Shown here: piece by piece, positions 6,300-11,779 of the stretch
Layout: each line of letters starts with the position of its first letter
Position numbering within the stretch: position 1 is the first letter of the stretch
Assembly: GCA_019751935.1 (NCBI GenBank)
Contig: JAIEMR010000093.1
Coordinates: 1 to 11,779 of the forward strand
Origin: Alphaproteobacteria bacterium
GTDB taxonomy: Bacteria; Pseudomonadota; Alphaproteobacteria; Paracaedibacterales; CAIULA01
Direction of reading: 5' to 3'
Length of the DNA: 11,779 nt
Notes under the pieces: model-generated
The model's database searches: none
Seen by the model: only the letters and a program-made list of their open reading frames with translations
Told to the model about the DNA's origin: nothing
Made by a program: the position numbers and the translations under genes

Positions 6300-6911
6300 T
6301 TAATCGACCACTATATCTTTAAAAGGTGGCTTAAATAAATCAGCTGGCACTAAGCGTGGATCATTGTCTTGCATATCAATGAGATCGACGCAAATCAAGC
6401 CATGTGAATCTTCTAAAACCCATCCAGCTAGGCCTTTTATATTGCCATTTGGGTACAAACTAAACATCAATGTGAGAGGCGCTGGATCGGTAAGGCGAAT
6501 GCTTAAAAACTGACCATCTGGGCTTTTTACTGGTGTTTCAAACACGGCATCCTTGGTTAAATTAATCTCATTTTGCAAAATAAATGCTGCTGGCATATTA
6601 CCAAGATCTTGAGGCTCGGGTGTTTCATTCGTGTTCAGATCATAAATATAAAGATTATTTTTAAGCGCAATAATTCGCTGAGGAATTCTTTTTTCGTAAT
6701 CAATCCTTAGCTTTCCCCCTTCAGCGCCTGTGCGTTTTAACCAAATTTTACCTCTGACTTTATCTCCATCAGGATTGGTTTGAACAAAATCTGAAACAAG
6801 GGCTGTAATACCATTCAGATAATCTTGGATTTGGAGCTGTGTCGCTTTATTAGGTTCAATTGCTAAAGCTGGATAAAGAAGCGCTAAAAAAAGAATTAAA
6901 AACTTTTTCAT
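6300..6911 (-). CDS. lolA: Outer-membrane lipoprotein carrier protein LolA family
   Basis: A 203-residue periplasmic protein with a signal peptide (residues 1-17, cut likely after ALA). In the Lol pathway LolA accepts lipoproteins released from the inner membrane by LolCDE and carries them to the outer membrane. Visible family features are the N-terminal IQDYLNGITALVSDFVQ helix and strand, GKIWLKRTG followed by GKLRIDYE (the usual place for the G.l.ikRPgklR.eY signature), and a C-terminal LTLMFSLYPNGNIKGLAGW and VDLIDMQ stretch. An insertion TGAEGGK sits in the signature. It begins 8 bases after the ftsK stop codon, with AAAGGTAG overlapping that stop as ribosome binding site, so ftsK and lolA form an operon; this adjacency is common in alphaproteobacteria. 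Its 3' end nearly abuts the convergent secreted-protein gene. Confidence 0.88.
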   Translation of the reverse strand: MKKFLILFLALLYPALAIEPNKATQLQIQDYLNGITALVSDFVQTNPDGDKVRGKIWLKRTGAEGGKLRIDYEKRIPQRIIALKNNLYIYDLNTNETPEPQDLGNMPAAFILQNEINLTKDAVFETPVKSPDGQFLSIRLTDPAPLTLMFSLYPNGNIKGLAGWVLEDSHGLICVDLIDMQDNDPRLVPADLFKPPFKDIVVD

Positions 6912-6919
6912 ATATTTTT

Positions 6920-9355
6920 CTACCTTTGTAAAATTTCTCGTTTTCCAACATGATTAGCAGAGCTAATAACGCCTTCTTTTTCCATCTGCTCAACAATACG
7001 TGCCGCCCTGTTATAGCCTATTTGTAAATGACGCTGAACAAAGCTGGTTGACACTTTACCTTCGCGCAAAACAAGTTCAAGGGCTTGCCTATATAGCTCA
7101 TCGCCGCCTCCGTCAGATGCTGGCGCTGCTACCTGCTCATCATCCTCTGTGATGCTTTCAATATAATTAGGCTCACCCTGGATTTTAAGGTATTTAACAA
7201 TTCGTTCAACTTCATCGTCTTTGACAAAAGGTCCATGCACACGTGAAATACGACCACCGCCAGCCATATGTAGCATATCGCCTTGGCCGAGTAGCTGTTC
7301 TGCGCCTTGCTCGCCCAAAATCGTGCGGCTATCAATTTTAGAGGTTACCTGGAAACTGATACGGGTTGGAAAGTTTGCCTTAATCGTTCCTGTAATCACA
7401 TCGACCGAAGGCCTTTGCGTTGCCATAATCAAGTGAATTCCTGCTGCTCTGGCCATTTGAGCTAGCCTTTGGACGGCACCTTCAATTTCCTTACCAGCAA
7501 CCAACATCAGATCAGCCATTTCATCGACTACAACGACGATATAGGGAAGAGCTTCGAAATCTAAAGTCTGGTTTTCAAAAATTGGTTTTCCTGTTTCTGG
7601 ATCAAATCCAGTTTGAATTCGTCGAATTAAAATTTCACCTGTTTGACGGGCTTCTATAAGCCTTGCATTGAATCCATCAATGTTGCGAACCCCAAGCTTA
7701 GCCATCGCCCGGTAACGATTTTCCATTTCTCGAACCGCCCATTTCAAAGCAATCACAGCTTTTTTAGGATCTGTTACGACAGGCGCTAATAGGTGCGGAA
7801 TTTCATCATACACAGACAATTCCAGCATCTTTGGGTCAATCATAATGAATTTGCATTGATCGGGAGAAAATTTAAATAGAAGCGATAAAATCATCGTGTT
7901 AATAGAAACAGATTTACCTGACCCAGTAGTTCCCGCCACCAATAAATGTGGCATACGCACAAGATCTGCAATAATTGGCTGGCCGCCTATATCTTTACCC
8001 AAAATTAAAGGAAGATTTTGCTTTGTTTGCTGATAGTCAGTAGAAGCAAGCAGCTCTTTAAGATAAACTGTCTGACGATACGGATTGGGTAACTCAATAC
8101 CAATGACATTTTGCCCCGGAATAACTGCGATACGAGCAGACAACGCGCTCATGGAACGCGCAATATCATCTGCAAGCCCAATCACCCTTGAGGTTTTAAT
8201 GCCAGGCGCTGGTTTTAATTCGTACATCGTTACAACAGGACCAGGGCGAATATTGACAATTTCCCCTCTGATTCCAAATTCTTCCAGGACGCTTTCGAGT
8301 TGTTTAGCAGAGCTTTCTAAAACATCTTGAGGGACTGTTTTAACTGTACTTTTTGAACTGGCATGATCCAATAAATCGATTGGAGGAAGATGATATTCAC
8401 CGCTAAGCAAAACAGATTGTGGGACCTCAAATTCTTTTCTTGAAGAAGTCCTTTTTGTTTTGCTAAAAATCTGATCAGCCTTGTCGCTTTCCACAAATGA
8501 AGGAGAATCCAATGTTTCAAAATCCTCCATGGCAATATTATCGTCAAAGTCTGCAGAATCATCTGAAAACATTTCTTGTGCAAAAAGATTACTTTCTTCT
8601 GATATGACTGTCTCAAAATTATCTTCGCCCATAAAAGAGTTTTTGTTTTTTCTCTTGTGTGTAAAAGTATTTGTAAGGCTATAGCCCTGTTGAAATCCTT
8701 TTCCACACGCCATGGCAAGCCAAATAAAGCCTTTGTAAATTCCTCTCATTGCCTTGAAAAGCTGCTGAAAAGATAAACCTGTGCTATACCATGCTAGCGT
8801 GAGCGATCCTATTAACATCAAGACAATGGAAGGCTTCAAAGCAGCATTTAGGTGAAACTGATAAAGAAGTCTTTGCCAATTTAATAACAGTAAATAGCTA
8901 AATACTCCTCCCACACAAGGAATTTTAGACCAGTTAGATGAACCTTGGATAACTTGAGCATCATGAGTGAAAAATGGAATTGCTATTAGAACCATACCAA
9001 AGAGAAAAGTCGCAATAATGCTTAGAAAAAATCTCAATATGCTAAGACTTCGAGTTTGGTTTCGCATCAAGCGCCACCCCCAAATACAAGCAATACTCAA
9101 AAACATGAAGCTGGCTAGGCCAAAACTTTGCAAAAGAAGGTCAGAGGCAATCGCACCAGGCAACCCCATCCAATTACTAACTGCATTTTGAGTCGCAGTA
9201 TTTAAAGAAGGATCAAAGGGAGAATATCCCCAAATCGATAATGAAAACCATATCATCAAAATGACAAGACACAAGCCCAGTGATTCTTGAAAGCTACGCT
9301 TAAAGAAGGTCTTAGCGCCCTGAGGAAGAAATGGTGTGTTATTAAAAAAAATCAT
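6920..9355 (-). CDS. ftsK: DNA translocase FtsK
   Basis: An 811-residue septum-located DNA pump that moves chromosome ends apart, activates XerCD recombination at dif and links segregation with division. Residues about 20-200 hold the membrane anchor with four or five hydrophobic segments. An acidic, low-complexity linker follows at about 240-310 (rich in D, E and S). The alpha and beta motor domains then run from about 320 to 735, with Walker A GTTGSGKS at 475-482, Walker B IVVVVDE at 606-612 and MATQRPSVDVITG at 644-656. The C-terminal gamma domain (about 750-811, ELYRQALELVL, then VSTSFVQRHLQIGYNRAARI) is the winged helix that reads the KOPS polarity signals. The linker is short compared with E. 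coli FtsK and normal for alphaproteobacteria. No clear ribosome binding site precedes the ATG. It is the first gene of an operon with lolA. Confidence 0.98.
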   Translation of the reverse strand: MIFFNNTPFLPQGAKTFFKRSFQESLGLCLVILMIWFSLSIWGYSPFDPSLNTATQNAVSNWMGLPGAIASDLLLQSFGLASFMFLSIACIWGWRLMRNQTRSLSILRFFLSIIATFLFGMVLIAIPFFTHDAQVIQGSSNWSKIPCVGGVFSYLLLLNWQRLLYQFHLNAALKPSIVLMLIGSLTLAWYSTGLSFQQLFKAMRGIYKGFIWLAMACGKGFQQGYSLTNTFTHKRKNKNSFMGEDNFETVISEESNLFAQEMFSDDSADFDDNIAMEDFETLDSPSFVESDKADQIFSKTKRTSSRKEFEVPQSVLLSGEYHLPPIDLLDHASSKSTVKTVPQDVLESSAKQLESVLEEFGIRGEIVNIRPGPVVTMYELKPAPGIKTSRVIGLADDIARSMSALSARIAVIPGQNVIGIELPNPYRQTVYLKELLASTDYQQTKQNLPLILGKDIGGQPIIADLVRMPHLLVAGTTGSGKSVSINTMILSLLFKFSPDQCKFIMIDPKMLELSVYDEIPHLLAPVVTDPKKAVIALKWAVREMENRYRAMAKLGVRNIDGFNARLIEARQTGEILIRRIQTGFDPETGKPIFENQTLDFEALPYIVVVVDEMADLMLVAGKEIEGAVQRLAQMARAAGIHLIMATQRPSVDVITGTIKANFPTRISFQVTSKIDSRTILGEQGAEQLLGQGDMLHMAGGGRISRVHGPFVKDDEVERIVKYLKIQGEPNYIESITEDDEQVAAPASDGGGDELYRQALELVLREGKVSTSFVQRHLQIGYNRAARIVEQMEKEGVISSANHVGKREILQR

Positions 9356-9412
9356 CGACGCGATTAAAAGAAATGAAAGTTTCTAAAATGACTTAAGAAT
9401 TACCCTATCTAT

Positions 9413-9440
9413 ATCATAAACAGCGAATATACCCAAACAA
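9413..9440 (-). promoter_or_regulatory. Candidate promoter of ftsK-lolA
   Basis: On the minus strand TTGTTT (9440-9435) and TATGAT (9418-9413) are 16 bases apart. Transcription would start near 9406, leaving a leader of about 50 bases before the ftsK ATG. The match is moderate and is based on reading alone. Confidence 0.4.
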
Positions 9441-9499
9441 CTTCGGTTTAAGGTTTAAATAACTTGATGAGTTAAAGCGAAAAACAGCTCTTTCTGTGA

Positions 9500-9528
9500 T
9501 TGAAGAGAGGTTTAGAAGTCGATAAAAT
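9500..9528 (+). promoter_or_regulatory. Sigma-70-type promoter of the LuxR-type gene
   Basis: TTGAAG at 9500-9505 and TAAAAT at 9523-9528 have an optimal 17-base spacer. Transcription would start around 9535, inside the palindrome at 9532-9547 and about 24 bases before the ATG. This is the best promoter match in the right half of the window. Confidence 0.55.
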
Positions 9529-9531
9529 CAC

Positions 9532-9547
9532 TTAATTGAGTAATTAA
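9532..9547. promoter_or_regulatory. Palindrome at the predicted transcription start of the LuxR-type gene
   Basis: TTAATT at 9532-9537 and AATTAA at 9542-9547 form a perfect inverted repeat around GAGT. It lies just after the -10 box and just before the ribosome binding site GGGAGG (9549-9554), the position of a repressor operator. The word is AT-only, so a chance match is quite possible in this genome. Confidence 0.35.
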
Positions 9548-9558
9548 AGGGAGGTCTT

Positions 9559-10326
9559 ATGCCATTCAACCTTGAACATAACCATCCAACCCTTCAACTA
9601 AAAGACCAAATTGAAAATGTATGTCAAAGCTTCTTAGACTCTCATAACCTCAGCTATTTTCAGTTTTTGAGGTGTTACGATGATGGCTCTTTTAGTTTGC
9701 TTATTAATAAAACAGAGGCTTTTTTATATTTTTTAGAGAATGACTTTCCCATCCTTTCGTCTTTTCAAGAAGAGCATACCAGGTACGCATCCTATACATT
9801 TACCTGGGATGAAGAACTTCCCTTTCTCCCGGTTCAGATTGTTAAAGAAAAATTTGATATGCATCACGGAATAACCTTAGTAAAAAGGCAGAAAAATTTT
9901 TATGATATGGTCGGTTTTGCGATGAAAAGCACACGCTCCAACCCCATGTCCTACTATTTTAACCATCTAAAAACTATGGAAAATTTTGGTGATGATTTTC
10001 TGAGAAAAAATTCTAAACAAGTTAAAATTGTAGAAAACAAAAAAATTCTCCCGCCCATTCATATGCAAGACAAAAATCATAAAAAAATGTGTTTGCCCAA
10101 TAAATCATCAAAATGCCAAGTCAAGGGATTCAATGGCCCAACATATTTAACCCATCAAGAAATTTTTTGTCTGCAACTCTTAAATGAAGGCAAATCATAT
10201 AAACAAATAGCGGAGCATCTTTCCATTTCATCTCGCACTGTTGAAACCTATTTCAATCGCATAAAAGATCGAACAGGCTCTAGTTCTAGCACAGATTTGA
10301 CAAAGCTTCTTGCTGCTTGTCCGTAA
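9559..10326 (+). CDS. LuxR-type (GerE HTH) transcriptional regulator
   Basis: A 255-residue protein. Residues about 196-252 are a LuxR/GerE-type DNA-binding domain: LTHQEIFCLQLLNEGKSYKQ, IAEHLSISSRTVETYFNRIK, then DRTGSSSSTDLTKLL, with the recognition helix around SSRTVETYFNRI. The N-terminal 150 residues contain alternating aromatic and hydrophobic stretches (SYFQFLRCYDDGSFSLLIN) that suggest a PAS- or autoinducer-type sensory fold, but I cannot identify a ligand or a phospho-acceptor receiver. A lysine-rich linker (about 150-190) joins the halves. The start is firm: AAAGGGAGG lies 4 bases before the ATG, with a sigma-70-like promoter and a palindrome upstream. It is divergent from ftsK and is followed after 60 bases by an NTF2-like gene on the same strand that may be cotranscribed. 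Confidence 0.87.
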   Translation: MPFNLEHNHPTLQLKDQIENVCQSFLDSHNLSYFQFLRCYDDGSFSLLINKTEAFLYFLENDFPILSSFQEEHTRYASYTFTWDEELPFLPVQIVKEKFDMHHGITLVKRQKNFYDMVGFAMKSTRSNPMSYYFNHLKTMENFGDDFLRKNSKQVKIVENKKILPPIHMQDKNHKKMCLPNKSSKCQVKGFNGPTYLTHQEIFCLQLLNEGKSYKQIAEHLSISSRTVETYFNRIKDRTGSSSSTDLTKLLAACP

Positions 10327-10386
10327 TTTGATTCCCTAAGTTGCTGGTAATTTAAAAATCATTACTTTTACCAATAGGAGTTACTG

Positions 10387-10839
10387 ATGAAACTTGCAAA
10401 CACACATCCGGCTGTTTATTTGTTAAAGAAATTTTGTCTTTTTTATAACGAACGAAATTTAGAAAACCTTTTAGATTTATTTACCAAAAAACACAAACCA
10501 TTTATGTGGGGCACAGGCGTTGATGAACGCTTAACTACATTAGACGAAATTAAAAACCAGATTCTACGTGATTGGAGCCAATCTGATATCAGTCAAATCG
10601 AATTTACTGCTAATAGTTTTATTCATTCAGACTTTCCCAACTGGGCCTCTGGTACCTTTTCCGCTACGATCATAATCAAAGGAGATGTTTATAGATATCC
10701 GCATCTTCGCGGTTCAATTTATGCGATCAAAGAAGATGATGATTGGAAAATCTGTCATATGCATGCTTCATTTCCTGCATCCACTCAACCTGTTGGCAGT
10801 TCATTTCCAACCGAAAACCTTGAATATGCCAAAGCTTGA
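10387..10839 (+). CDS. NTF2/SnoaL-like domain protein of unknown function
   Basis: A 150-residue protein without a signal peptide, so cytoplasmic. The pattern is that of a SnoaL/NTF2-like alpha+beta cone: an N-terminal helix AVYLLKKFCLFYNERNLENL, then LLDLFTKKHKPFMWGTG, a helix DEIKNQILRDWSQ, and a run of beta strands with WASGTFSATIIIKG, then RYPHLRGSIYAIKEDDDW and KICHMHASFP. Many members are small enzymes or ligand-binding proteins, and others are association domains; no catalytic residue set is recognisable here. The tail from 135 on is low in structure. The ribosome binding site TAGGAG lies 6 bases before the ATG. It follows the LuxR-type gene by 60 bases and precedes crcB by 33 bases, all on +, so the three may share a transcript. 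Confidence 0.75.
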   Translation: MKLANTHPAVYLLKKFCLFYNERNLENLLDLFTKKHKPFMWGTGVDERLTTLDEIKNQILRDWSQSDISQIEFTANSFIHSDFPNWASGTFSATIIIKGDVYRYPHLRGSIYAIKEDDDWKICHMHASFPASTQPVGSSFPTENLEYAKA

Positions 10840-10872
10840 AAGATAGAATCTAGTTAGTGCTTTGTAGATTAA

Positions 10873-11253
10873 GTGGGGAAAACAGTGATAACAGCATCGT
10901 GCATTGCAATGGGAGGTGCACTTGGAGCCTTATTCCGTTATTCTTTATGCCATATAGTCAATATGACGTGCTCAACAGCCTTTCCAATTGCAACTTTAAT
11001 TGTAAATTTGCTGGGTGGACTTGCAATGGGTCTTTTAACAGGGTATATGACTTACAAGGGCATGCTCCCTTTTAACCTTAAGGCTTTCCTTATTACAGGA
11101 CTCTTAGGAGGATTTACAACATTTTCAGCGTTTTCTTTAGATTTTGTTCTGTTAATGGAACAGGGGAAATGGACTCATGCTTTTTTATATGCTTTTGCTT
11201 CAATTAGCCTATCAGTACTAGCCCTAATAGGTGGGATGGAATTAATGCGGTAA
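10873..11253 (+). CDS. crcB: Fluoride ion channel CrcB/Fluc
   Basis: A 126-residue inner-membrane protein with four transmembrane helices, the size of the family. Fluc proteins assemble as dual-topology dimers and let fluoride leave the cell, protecting enolase and other enzymes. Family motifs are GGALGALFRY (14-23), the pore asparagine in TLIVNLLGG (Asn45), and GLLGGFTTFSAF (76-87) with the Phe-box phenylalanines and the TT pair of the central sodium site. The frame opens with GTG at 10873. A second GTG at 10885 has GGGGA five bases upstream and gives a 122-residue protein with a more usual N-terminus; the start is therefore uncertain. No fluoride riboswitch is visible in the 33 bases upstream, where it would usually lie. 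It follows the NTF2-like gene closely. Confidence 0.95.
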   Translation: MGKTVITASCIAMGGALGALFRYSLCHIVNMTCSTAFPIATLIVNLLGGLAMGLLTGYMTYKGMLPFNLKAFLITGLLGGFTTFSAFSLDFVLLMEQGKWTHAFLYAFASISLSVLALIGGMELMR

Positions 11254-11286
11254 TAAACTAATACTCTATAATAAACTAGGTTTCTT

Positions 11287-11315
11287 GGGAACTTTGCATG
11301 ACAATGCAAGTCCCC
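11287..11315. terminator. Imperfect hairpin between convergent crcB and the S24-type gene
   Basis: A bulged hairpin with TTGCAT paired to ATGCAA around a GACA loop, extended by GGGA-ACT and AGT-CCC on the two sides. It lies between the two convergent stop codons, the right place for a shared terminator. Neither strand has a T-run directly after it (the nearest TTTTT on + is at 11332-11336, about 17 bases further), so it is a weak candidate. Confidence 0.3.
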
Positions 11316-11327
11316 ACAGATAACTTC

Positions 11328-11779
11328 TTAGTTTTTACGGTGCCAAACAACTTGATAAAGTTCTTTTGGTTTGATTTCACTCATAATAGGATTCTTTTGC
11401 TGATTTAAGAGATTCAAACAACCCAAAGTGAAGGTCTTCTCAGTGTCTCCTTGGTAAACAATTCGAACAACCTGCGATCCATCTTCTAATATTACAATAT
11501 AGATTTTTCCAAAATCAGTAGGTTTCAAGGACAAATCTTGTTTGATTCCCCCTACATAATCACCTCTTTCAAACTGCGGAAGCATCGAATTATCTGAAAC
11601 CTGCATCACAAAAGATCCGGGGTTATAACGCCCGAAAACAGCAGACTCTACCAGCACTGGACTAACCAATGAAGGGTTACCAGACATATCATCCGTAACT
11701 TTTTCAAGTTCGCGATTAATAGTTTCAACTGCAAAAAGCGGAGGTGTTCCTTCACCATGCAATAGCCAATCTGTTGTGC
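11328..11779 (-). CDS. HTH/S24-type repressor, C-terminal part (runs off the right edge)
   Basis: The frame stays open to the window edge. Upstream of the TTG at 11762 it reads TTDWLLHGEG, the typical end of a Cro/CI-type helix-turn-helix domain in phage-like repressors, so the N-terminal HTH must lie outside and the TTG is not the start. The rest is a LexA/S24-like domain: VSDNSMLPQFERGDYV holds the serine position of the catalytic pair (Ser codon at 11586-11588) and GKIYIVILEDGSQVVRIV matches the LexA segment that normally carries the lysine. Here the lysine position appears to be valine (codon 11466-11468). No Ala-Gly cleavage site is evident ahead of the serine. The protein is probably a DNA-binding regulator whose S24 domain serves for dimerisation rather than self-cleavage. 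It converges on crcB. Confidence 0.85.
   Translation of the reverse strand, partial: TTDWLLHGEGTPPLFAVETINRELEKVTDDMSGNPSLVSPVLVESAVFGRYNPGSFVMQVSDNSMLPQFERGDYVGGIKQDLSLKPTDFGKIYIVILEDGSQVVRIVYQGDTEKTFTLGCLNLLNQQKNPIMSEIKPKELYQVVWHRKN

Noticed and set aside
8317..8718. 133-codon open frame on the minus strand inside ftsK
   Set aside because: It lies in another frame of the FtsK linker and motor coding region, has no family features and no ribosome binding site.
10345..10373. Inverted repeat TGGTAA...TTACCA between the LuxR-type and NTF2-like genes
   Set aside because: Only six base pairs with a 17-base AT-rich loop and no T-run; too weak for a terminator or operator.
10840..10872. Possible fluoride riboswitch ahead of crcB
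   Set aside because: The gap is only 33 bases and shows none of the conserved GGNGAUGG or CUGAUGACUCCU-like elements.
10857..11075. 72-codon open frame on the plus strand overlapping crcB
   Set aside because: It overlaps the clearly conserved CrcB frame and its translation shows no recognisable domain.
1..11779. tRNA, rRNA, CRISPR arrays, insertion sequences with transposase
   Set aside because: Looked for on both strands; no cloverleaf ending in CCA, no regularly spaced repeat array and no transposase motif was seen.

Overview
The window reads as a stretch of chromosome from a low-GC (by eye about 35-38%) alphaproteobacterium. The evidence is an ftsK directly followed by lolA, a DUF2125-like inner-membrane protein, a cysteine-free L33, and a palindromic intergenic repeat of the type scattered through Rickettsiales/Holosporales-like genomes. 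A Holosporales-type, host-associated bacterium is my best guess. That is inference from gene content and base composition, not from a marker gene.

Layout from left to right. Positions 1-1842 hold rpmG (L33) and a secreted trypsin-like protease with PDZ domains, both on +. Positions 1745-3330 hold, on -, a DUF2125-like membrane-anchored protein followed by rsmD; the 3' end of rsmD overlaps the protease gene tail-to-tail by 98 bases. Positions 3482-4307 hold a cold-shock protein gene with its own promoter and a strong terminator, then a hemerythrin-like protein. Positions 4361-5545 hold a class II Fic protein with a C-terminal winged helix, preceded by three copies of an ATGTAAAC box that look like an operator. 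Positions 5567-5670 are a palindromic repeat. Positions 5797-6297 hold a small secreted NTF2-like protein that meets lolA tail-to-tail. Positions 6300-9355 are the ftsK-lolA operon on -. Positions 9500-11253, on +, hold a LuxR-type regulator with a good promoter and a palindrome at the predicted start of transcription, an NTF2/SnoaL-like protein, and crcB. At the right edge, on -, lies the C-terminal part of a repressor of the HTH plus S24 type, which runs out of the window.

Most genes are housekeeping: ribosome (rpmG, rsmD), envelope (lolA, the protease, DUF2125), chromosome segregation (ftsK) and fluoride export (crcB). The accessory part is the Fic module and the LuxR/NTF2 pair. I did not find a clearly new multi-gene system. 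The most interesting points are the Fic operator boxes, the LuxR promoter-palindrome, the S24 regulator with an apparently lost catalytic lysine, and the palindromic repeat.
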